Assembly (NCBI GenBank): GCA_014381035.1
Contig: JACMIS010000842.1
Span: 1-6,805 of the forward strand
Source of the DNA: Armatimonadota bacterium
GTDB taxonomy: Bacteria; Armatimonadota; Armatimonadia; Armatimonadales; Armatimonadaceae
Direction of reading: 5' to 3'
DNA length: 6,805 nt
Below are positions 1-4,761 of this stretch, one piece after another; position 1 is the first letter of the stretch; each line of letters starts with the position of its first letter. Below the pieces are notes generated by a model. That model had not been told where the DNA came from, searched no databases, and worked only from the letters and a program-made list of their open reading frames with translations. The position numbers and the translations under genes are program-made.

Positions 1-38
1 ACAAAAAAGCGGAAGCAACGTTGCTTCCGCTTTTTTGT
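1..38. terminator. Perfect palindromic bidirectional intrinsic terminator
   Basis: These 38 bases are an exact inverted repeat centred on AACGTT. The G+C-rich core GCGGAAGC / GCTTCCGC is flanked by an A-tract on the left and a T-tract on the right, so the RNA from either strand folds into a stem followed by a run of U. That is the form of a Rho-independent terminator working in both directions. It lies about 88 bp beyond the end of the minus-strand nucleotidyltransferase pseudogene (stop at 126-128) and would stop its transcripts. It would also stop plus-strand transcription entering from the left of the window. The function is inferred from structure; the symmetry is directly visible. Confidence 0.85.
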
Positions 39-125
39 CGCGCTGACCGACTACATTTTCGGAATGGGCGACGAATCCGCGACCGTTACTGCTTCATATT
101 TCGCTTTCAGATTCGTTTCGGATTT

Positions 126-602
126 TCATTTATTGTCTTTCATTCCGTCGACTGCGATTTCGATGATCCCGCGCGGAATGTAGGCTTCGCGCCCGAAGGT
201 CTCGAATGAGATAGGAATAATAATTTCTCCGCATACCGTTCGATTGGGTAGTCCGCAATCTCGAGATAGGATCGGTCTACGCCGTAAAAAATACGCGCCT
301 CACTCGATACAAAGAAACGTCGGTACTCTGGGCGTATCGCTTCGGGGCGATGCTGGACAGAAACCACAAACGAGTAATCCAGGTCATTTGGCTCCGGTTT
401 GTCGGTAACGAAACTACCCCAAACCAAAACGCGTTTGATCATAGGATATTCTTCGGCCGCGTTCACGACATCGGATAAGAGCCGCCCCAACCCTTCCCGT
501 TTTTCGGAGCCGGTCCCGAAGCGTGCTAAACATTCCGACAGGGTCGTATTATATACCCGGTGGCAAAAATCCGGTATCGGTTTGCGCAGGTATTTCCGGC
601 AT
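126..602 (-). pseudogene. Small nucleotidyltransferase-fold protein (DUF6932-like), disrupted by two frameshifts
   Basis: The middle (about 210-551) reads as a nucleotidyltransferase-fold segment. It has a beta strand ending VLVWGSF, then DKPEPNDLD, matching the G-S-x(about 10)-D-x-D signature in which the aspartates bind metal and NTP. In that frame the only usual start is TTG at 490, and the frame runs to a stop at 140. The ends lie in a different frame. An ATG at 602-600 opens MPEIPAQTDTGFLPPGI and stops at TAA 551-549. The LPPGI element is the expected N-terminal piece of the family, and NTTLSECLARFG follows in the middle frame. Restoring one TA in the TATATA run (550-555) joins them. Near 206-222 the frame must shift again: restoring one base by the GG at 214-215 joins EKLLF to a C-terminus containing YIPRGIIEI and ending at TGA 128-126. 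The rebuilt protein is about 159 aa, the usual size for these stand-alone proteins. The fold is fairly certain; the DUF6932 label comes from memory. Its substrate is unknown. Sequencing error is an alternative to true decay. Confidence 0.75.
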
Positions 603-616
603 TATCTTTCGCGATT

Positions 617-622
617 AGTATA
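617..622 (-). promoter_or_regulatory. Possible -10 box (TATACT) for the nucleotidyltransferase pseudogene
   Basis: The minus strand reads TATACT, five of six matches to TATAAT, 14 nt before the ATG at 602. This would give a very short leader. No good -35 hexamer lies at 16-18 bp, and the region where it would fall is occupied by the dyad at 625-641. The assignment rests on the hexamer and its position only. Confidence 0.35.
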
Positions 623-624
623 CC

Positions 625-641
625 GCAAACACAATGTTTGC
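625..641. promoter_or_regulatory. Operator-like dyad between divergent genes
   Basis: GCAAACA CAA TGTTTGC is a perfect inverted repeat with 7-bp arms and a 3-bp spacer. It sits in the 55-bp gap between the divergent starts of the nucleotidyltransferase pseudogene (602) and mutS (658). A -10-like box lies exactly 2 bp from each edge: TATACT on the minus strand and TACAAT on the plus strand. A dimeric regulator bound here could control both genes. It does not match the Gram-positive LexA/DinR consensus (GAAC, four bases, GTTC), so I do not name a regulator. The dyad is observed; operator function is inferred. Confidence 0.45.
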
Positions 642-643
642 CG

Positions 644-649
644 TACAAT
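644..649 (+). promoter_or_regulatory. Possible -10 box (TACAAT) giving leaderless mutS mRNA
   Basis: TACAAT matches TATAAT at five of six bases and ends 8 nt before the mutS ATG. Transcription would then begin at or within a base or two of the start codon. No Shine-Dalgarno sequence lies before that ATG, which agrees with a leaderless transcript. No clear -35 hexamer is visible at normal spacing; the DNA there is the dyad at 625-641. Confidence 0.4.
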
Positions 650-657
650 AACCCGTC

Positions 658-3297
658 ATGCCTACCCCCGTTGTCCCCATCGAAAAACTGACGCCGATGC
701 TCCGGCAGTATGTCGAACTCAAAGCCGAGCGACCGGACGTTATCCTTCTCATGCGGGTCGGGGATTTTTACGAAGCGTATGGAGAGGATGCGGAAACAAT
801 CGCCGGAGTGCTGAATATCACGCTGACCGGGCGGGAGGTGCAGGGCTTGTCGGAAAAGTATCCGATGGCGGGAGTGCCCCATCATGCGATGGATCGGTTC
901 CTGGCGCGGCTCGTCAAGCGGGGTTACAAAGTCGCGGTCTGTGATCAGGTGGAGGACCCGAAACAGGCAAAGGGATTGGTCAAGCGGCGCGTCACGCGCG
1001 TCGTAACGCCGGGAACATTGGTCGAGGATTCGCTACTCGACGCCAAGTCCAACAACTACTGCGTCGCGGCGGTGTGGGGCGAGCCCGTGTCCGGCGTGTC
1101 GGTCGCCGACGTTTCCACCGGGGAGTTTCTGGTTACGGAGATTCCGTCCGGTTCGGGGATGGATAAGATCGTTGAGGAGATCGGGCGGCTTTGCCCCTCG
1201 GAATGTCTCGTCCCCGAAGGGATGGATGATTTGGCGGACGCCATTCGCGCCCATTGTCCCGCGACGATCACACGCATGGCGAAGCGCGAATTGCCCCGCG
1301 ACTCACGAACCGCGCTGATGGATCACTTCGGCACTTCGACCCTGCGCGGCTTCGGATGCGACGATTACTCGGCAGGATTAGACGCGGCATCCGCCCTGCT
1401 CGTATACCTCAAACAGACGCACTTGGGCGCGGTCGGGCATATACGCACGATGGCGACGTATTCGACAGGGGATGCGATGGTGCTGGACGCGGCGGCACGG
1501 CGCAATCTGGAACTAACGTCCGGTCTTGCGGACGGTTCCCGGAGTAAGTCGCTCCTCACCGTTTTAGACGCGACACAAACTCCGATGGGCGGTCGCCTGC
1601 TCAAAAAATGGCTGGACGCGCCCCTGCTCTCGGTGGAACGCATCAATCACCGGTTGGACATGGTCGAGGCGTTCGCGGCGGACCCACTGGTTCGCGGCGA
1701 TGTGCGCGACGCACTACGTGGCGTTTCGGATTTAGAACGGCTTATCGCCCGTCTCTGCACCGGCACCGCGAATGCCCGCGATCTGGTCGCGCTTCGCTGT
1801 TCACTGGAAAAAGTGCCGGAAATCGCTGCGCACGCTTCGGTGCTGGAAATGCCCGCGATCCGCGCCCTGTGTGTCGAGTTGGATGGCTTGCCCGAACTCA
1901 CAGACTTGCTTACACGCGCCATCACCGACGAACCGCCAATCTCGCTCCGTGAGGGCGGCATCATCCGAGACGGTTACGACGCTGACCTGGACGAATTGCA
2001 GGGGATCAAACGCGGGGGCAAAGGCTGGATCGCGGAATTGGAAACCTCGGAGCGCGAGAAAACCGGGATCAAGTCGCTGAAGATCGGCTATACGTCGGTG
2101 TTCGGATACTTTATCGAGGTCACGAAATCCAATCTCGCGCATGTCCCCCCGTCATATATCCGCAAACAAACGACCTCTACCGGGGAGCGGTACATCACGC
2201 CCGAACTCAAGGAGATGGAGGCAAAAGTTCTCGGCGCGGAGGAAAAGATCGTCGGGCGGGAGTACGATCTGTTTTGCGCATTGCGGGACGAAATCGCGGA
2301 GCGGTACGCGCCGTCGGTGCTGAAGGTCGCTGGGGCAATCGCACGTCTCGATGTGGTCGCCGCGCTCGGGGAAGTCGCGCAATCGAACCGTTTCGTGCGC
2401 CCGGTGATAGACGACGGCGCGGTGATCGAAATCAAAGCGGGGCGCCACCCGGTCGTCGAGAAACTGACCGGAGGCAGTTCGGTCTTCATCCCGAACGACA
2501 CACTCCTGGACGACGGCGCGAATCAGGTCCATATCATCACCGGACCCAACTCCGCCGGTAAATCCACCGTTTTGCGGCAGGTGGCGTTGATCACACTTTT
2601 AGCGCAGGTGGGAGCGTTCGTGCCCGCCGATTACGCCCGCATCGGTATCACCGACCGTATTTTCACTCGCGTCGGGGCGCACGACGACCTGGCAGCCGGG
2701 CAGTCTACGTTTATGGTCGAAATGACCGAGACCGCCGAGATCCTGAACAACGCGACCGAGCGCAGCCTGGTGATTCTAGATGAGATCGGTCGCGGTACGT
2801 CCACCTATGACGGTGTTTCAATCGCCTGGGCGGTCGCCGAATACCTCGCCAATCGCGGCACGAAAACACTGTTCGCCACGCATTATCATTTGCTCAACGA
2901 TCTCGAAAAGCAACACCCGAATGTCCAGAATTTCCGTGTCGCGGTGAAAGAAACCAACGACCGGATCGTATTTCTGCGCAAAATCGTTGCCGGAGGTACC
3001 GACCGCTCCTACGGCGTCCAAGTGGCCCGGATGGCGGGGTTACCCCCCGAAGTCGTCGCCCGCGCCACCGAGATTTTGCGCGACCTGGAAAAGGAAGGCA
3101 AGCAGAAGCGCGACATGACGCCGGGGCAGAACGAGGGGCGTGTTTCCGTGAAGGCATCGAAACTGCAAATGACGTTATTCGAAGCCGACCCGCACCCGGT
3201 TCTGTCAGCGATCCGCGAGGTGGACCTGTCTACTCTATCCCCTATCGAAGCGTTGAACCTCCTGTACCGATTCCAGCAAGAGTCGAAGGCGAGTTGA
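658..3297 (+). CDS. mutS: DNA mismatch repair protein MutS
   Basis: MutS binds base mismatches and small loops in cytoplasmic DNA and, through ATP-driven clamp sliding, recruits MutL to start repair. All family parts are present in 879 aa, a normal length. The N-terminal domain has GDFYE with the mismatch-wedging Phe37-x-Glu39. The connector, lever and clamp follow, with the clamp stretch VFGYFIEVTKSN near residue 485. The ATPase has Walker A GPNSAGKST (629-637), GQSTFMVEM, Walker B LVILDEIGRG (704-713) and the ATHYH segment (740-744). QMTLF at 837-841 is a good beta-clamp-binding motif, and the C-terminal SPIEALNLLYRF segment resembles the dimer/tetramer helices. The ATG is supported by alignment of the N-terminus with the family; no Shine-Dalgarno precedes it, but TACAAT lies 8 nt upstream. 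No mutL is in the window. The stop is 40 bp from the convergent gene's stop, with no obvious terminator between. One oddity: Walker A has Ser632 where Met is usual. Confidence 0.98.
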   Translation: MPTPVVPIEKLTPMLRQYVELKAERPDVILLMRVGDFYEAYGEDAETIAGVLNITLTGREVQGLSEKYPMAGVPHHAMDRFLARLVKRGYKVAVCDQVEDPKQAKGLVKRRVTRVVTPGTLVEDSLLDAKSNNYCVAAVWGEPVSGVSVADVSTGEFLVTEIPSGSGMDKIVEEIGRLCPSECLVPEGMDDLADAIRAHCPATITRMAKRELPRDSRTALMDHFGTSTLRGFGCDDYSAGLDAASALLVYLKQTHLGAVGHIRTMATYSTGDAMVLDAAARRNLELTSGLADGSRSKSLLTVLDATQTPMGGRLLKKWLDAPLLSVERINHRLDMVEAFAADPLVRGDVRDALRGVSDLERLIARLCTGTANARDLVALRCSLEKVPEIAAHASVLEMPAIRALCVELDGLPELTDLLTRAITDEPPISLREGGIIRDGYDADLDELQGIKRGGKGWIAELETSEREKTGIKSLKIGYTSVFGYFIEVTKSNLAHVPPSYIRKQTTSTGERYITPELKEMEAKVLGAEEKIVGREYDLFCALRDEIAERYAPSVLKVAGAIARLDVVAALGEVAQSNRFVRPVIDDGAVIEIKAGRHPVVEKLTGGSSVFIPNDTLLDDGANQVHIITGPNSAGKSTVLRQVALITLLAQVGAFVPADYARIGITDRIFTRVGAHDDLAAGQSTFMVEMTETAEILNNATERSLVILDEIGRGTSTYDGVSIAWAVAEYLANRGTKTLFATHYHLLNDLEKQHPNVQNFRVAVKETNDRIVFLRKIVAGGTDRSYGVQVARMAGLPPEVVARATEILRDLEKEGKQKRDMTPGQNEGRVSVKASKLQMTLFEADPHPVLSAIREVDLSTLSPIEALNLLYRFQQESKAS

Positions 3298-3337
3298 TTC
3301 CGGTCCCGGTTCGCGCCACGTGTTTAAACCCCATTTG

Positions 3338-3595
3338 CTACGGAAAGAGTATCTTCCAGAATAAAACGCAAAGCCCGATGAAAAGGAGTATGACAGGAAT
3401 GCTCAAAACGCCAACGGCGATCATGCGCCCTCGCGTCCACTCATAGGCTTCAACCTCGGCGAAAAGAACTTCCGGAGCGAAATGACGCATCGTTTCGGCG
3501 ACCCCTTTGACCGTTGCTTCGTCCAGTTTATTTAAAGAAAGGAAGCAGGTCCCCGGCGTTTGCGTGATTTCTGTGTGAAATAATCTTTTCGTCAC
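3338..3595 (-). CDS. C-terminal piece of an interrupted PH-like membrane protein (85 aa, GTG start)
   Basis: The frame is the same as that of the upstream 3599-4123 piece. A single TAA at 3601-3599 and one GTC codon separate that piece from the GTG at 3595. If translated alone, this is an 85-residue protein: a strand-rich start (residues 2-25), an amphipathic helix (DEATVKGVAETMRHFAPE), and one C-terminal membrane helix (about residues 57-83, GRMIAVGVLSIPVILLFIGL onward) ending in WKILFP. The strand-then-helix order is how the last third of a bacterial PH-like (YcxB-type) domain would look, continuing the W-x-x-V...IYR strands of the upstream piece. No Shine-Dalgarno precedes the GTG, so independent initiation would depend on termination-reinitiation. 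Best read as the tail of a gene broken by one nonsense codon; a separate small membrane protein is possible. Precise function unknown. Confidence 0.6.
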   Translation of the reverse strand: MTKRLFHTEITQTPGTCFLSLNKLDEATVKGVAETMRHFAPEVLFAEVEAYEWTRGRMIAVGVLSIPVILLFIGLCVLFWKILFP

Positions 3596-3598
3596 GAC

Positions 3599-4123
3599 TT
3601 ACTGAACCGAAGTCCGGTAGATCAGCGTGATCCATTTCCCGCCGCGATCTATTTGTGCTCCGGCAACATCGGTCCACGGGACGAACTGCGTCGCCGGGGT
3701 GCGTCGCCGCTCCAGGGCGAATGCGACTACCGCCCGCAAGGCTATCCCCGTCCAGAGGAAGACGGCTCCGACGGATCCGAAATGACGCATCCCGCTGATG
3801 AGGATGCTCCCGAACGCGAACACCGCGTACACGAAAATGAAACACAGGTGAATCGTCCCGGTCGCCTGCACCAGACGGAGATTGGGAACTACTGCCATGC
3901 CCTCGATCTGGATTCCTTGCTCCGTAAACTGGAGTGAACCATTCCGGAACGTGGAACGGGATGCGCCGGGGAGAGGGGTCGGCGATGTGGTGTTGTAGCG
4001 AACACGCTCTGAATTCAGGGGAGCCGTTGCGACGAGTTGCTGCCAACTGTTTTGCGCGACCACTCGATGCGGTTGCCGGTGCAGTTCGGGAAGGGGGGCA
4101 TCGGGATTTACGAGCGGGTCCAT
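3599..4123 (-). CDS. N-terminal piece of an interrupted PH-like membrane protein (174 aa)
   Basis: I chose the ATG at 4123, not the GTG at 4144, because a TATGAT box (4138-4133) lies between them, 9 nt before the ATG. The first 45 or so residues are polar and low in structure. A strand region follows with LQFTEQGIQIEG (residues 64-75), then a hairpin of two membrane helices (about 90-109 and 117-137). A polar strand segment with PW-x-D-V and KWITLIYR follows, and then the TAA. Two helices followed by such strands recall YcxB-like and other bacterial PH-domain membrane proteins, but similarity is structural and no name is secure. The domain looks cut off at the TAA; the missing strands and final helix continue in frame after it (3338-3595). 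The undisturbed product would be about 261 aa. It is convergent with mutS and divergent from the 4245 gene. Confidence 0.6.
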   Translation of the reverse strand: MDPLVNPDAPLPELHRQPHRVVAQNSWQQLVATAPLNSERVRYNTTSPTPLPGASRSTFRNGSLQFTEQGIQIEGMAVVPNLRLVQATGTIHLCFIFVYAVFAFGSILISGMRHFGSVGAVFLWTGIALRAVVAFALERRRTPATQFVPWTDVAGAQIDRGGKWITLIYRTSVQ

Positions 4124-4132
4124 ATATCGCTC

Positions 4133-4138
4133 ATCATA
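4133..4138 (-). promoter_or_regulatory. Possible -10 box (TATGAT) for the PH-like membrane gene
   Basis: The minus strand reads TATGAT, five of six matches to TATAAT, followed by 9 nt and then the ATG at 4123. The spacing implies a transcript starting almost at the start codon, the same geometry as at mutS. There is no recognisable -35 hexamer 16-18 bp upstream, and no strong Shine-Dalgarno before the ATG. Confidence 0.4.
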
Positions 4139-4244
4139 ACGCACGCACGAGCCATGAGGCTACCCGGGCCCATTCCTGGAACAAACATAAACGGCTCCGT
4201 TCCGGTGCCGGGAACCGATCCCGCGCCGGTTTCGTAAAACTGCG

Positions 4245-4649
4245 GTGAATGATGCGACTACCATAGCCTATAATGACCTGCCGCTAGATTTGCCGCACGC
4301 AGGACGTATCGCGCTGCGGCTGTGTCGTGTGATACAGAACCGGGCAGAGGTGTCTTTTCAACCGGGATACGAGGAAGTGTGGGAGATCGCGGCGCAAATC
4401 AACGAGCTCCTTTTCCCCTGTCGGTTGGAGAATGAAGCCCCCGGCAGTGACGTAGAGTCTGAGATTTTAAGACAGGACGCGGCCCGGTTGGGCCGCCACC
4501 TCGTCGCCGAAATTGAAAAACATCGTTTAACGGACGACCGAATGGGGCAATGTATACGTAATCTGTTCGAATGTCTGGCAATGGGACACGAGGGAGCAAT
4601 ACTTTCACTGAAGGCAGGAGAGAATCCGAATTCCCTCCAACGTCCTTAA
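4245..4649 (+). CDS. Hypothetical protein, 134 aa, soluble and mostly helical
   Basis: I do not recognise the family. The product is acidic and looks largely alpha-helical, with segments such as PGYEEVWEIAAQINELLFP (about 45-63) and DDRMGQCIRNLFECLAMGHE (about 101-120). It has three scattered cysteines (Cys27, Cys58 and one near 107, then one near 113 in FECLAM), no signal peptide and no membrane helix, so it is probably cytoplasmic. The start is GTG at 4245; no ATG, GTG or TTG occurs in this frame between it and the stop at 4188-4190. No Shine-Dalgarno is visible. TAAAAC at 4235-4240 is only a weak -10 candidate. It runs divergently from the PH-like gene and ends about 110 bp before the TPR gene, which has its own promoter, so co-transcription is not required. 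The reading frame is probable because no overlapping frame looks better; its role is unknown. Confidence 0.6.
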   Translation: MNDATTIAYNDLPLDLPHAGRIALRLCRVIQNRAEVSFQPGYEEVWEIAAQINELLFPCRLENEAPGSDVESEILRQDAARLGRHLVAEIEKHRLTDDRMGQCIRNLFECLAMGHEGAILSLKAGENPNSLQRP

Positions 4650-4673
4650 TCTATATTTATTGGCGACCATGCA

Positions 4674-4703
4674 TTGCGTGGAAACGCCAGCGCGTGCTAT
4701 GAT
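4674..4703 (+). promoter_or_regulatory. Extended -10 promoter for the TPR gene
   Basis: TATGAT at 4698-4703 is preceded directly by TGC, giving the extended -10 form TGnTATGAT. TTGCGT at 4674-4679 is a partial -35 (first three bases match) at an 18-bp spacing. This is the most convincing housekeeping-type promoter in the window. Transcription would begin near 4710, leaving a leader of about 50 nt before the start at 4762. Within the spacer, GCGT-GGAA-ACGC (4676-4687) is a small dyad that could be chance. Confidence 0.5.
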
Positions 4704-4743
4704 TGGCTACTTGTTGACGCTCGGTTTGCCGCTTTCAAGAAGC

Positions 4744-4749
4744 AAGGAG
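4744..4749 (+). promoter_or_regulatory. Shine-Dalgarno sequence of the TPR gene
   Basis: AAGGAG is a strong ribosome-binding site, and the only clear one in the window. It lies 12 nt before the ATG at 4762, slightly far, and 9 nt before an in-frame TTG at 4759. Initiation at either codon gives almost the same protein (one extra residue), and both keep the signal peptide. I prefer the ATG. Confidence 0.65.
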
Positions 4750-4761
4750 TTTTCCGGATTG

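Noticed and set aside
21..209. 62-aa plus-strand ORF overlapping the terminator and the pseudogene's end
   Set aside because: It starts inside the terminator stem and runs antisense to the family-like C-terminus read on the minus strand; its composition (Phe/Arg-rich) looks like a shadow.
140..490. 116-aa ORF with TTG start taken as a complete nucleotidyltransferase
   Set aside because: It lacks the N-terminal LPPGI and TLSECLARFG segments, which are present just upstream, and its last 26 or so residues are out of frame. It is the core of a frameshifted gene.
625..641. LexA/SOS box upstream of mutS
   Set aside because: The dyad is AAAC, five bases, GTTT, which does not fit the Gram-positive GAAC, four bases, GTTC, the E. 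coli CTGT-type box or the GTTC direct-repeat type.
399..944. 181-aa plus-strand ORF across the intergenic region into mutS
   Set aside because: It overlaps the mutS 5' end in another frame and the pseudogene on the opposite strand, and is rich in Arg and Ser with no recognisable domain.
3298..3337. Terminator between the convergent mutS and PH-like genes
   Set aside because: No stem with a following T-run could be found in these 40 bases; only short C/G repeats such as CCGGTCCCGG.
3596..3601. Programmed stop-codon readthrough or recoding at the TAA
   Set aside because: TAA is not the codon used for selenocysteine or pyrrolysine, and no strong downstream hairpin is evident; a nonsense mutation is simpler.
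4145..4244. Structured leader or riboswitch before the 134-aa gene
   Set aside because: Only weak partial dyads (GTTCC/GGAAC around 4199-4215) are present, with no conserved riboswitch core that I can recognise.
3934..4248. Plus-strand ORFs (3934-4248 and 4037-4237) opposite the PH-like gene
   Set aside because: Both are antisense to the membrane protein's coding region, show no domain and are low-complexity near the end (Pro/Gly/Arg), as expected for shadows.
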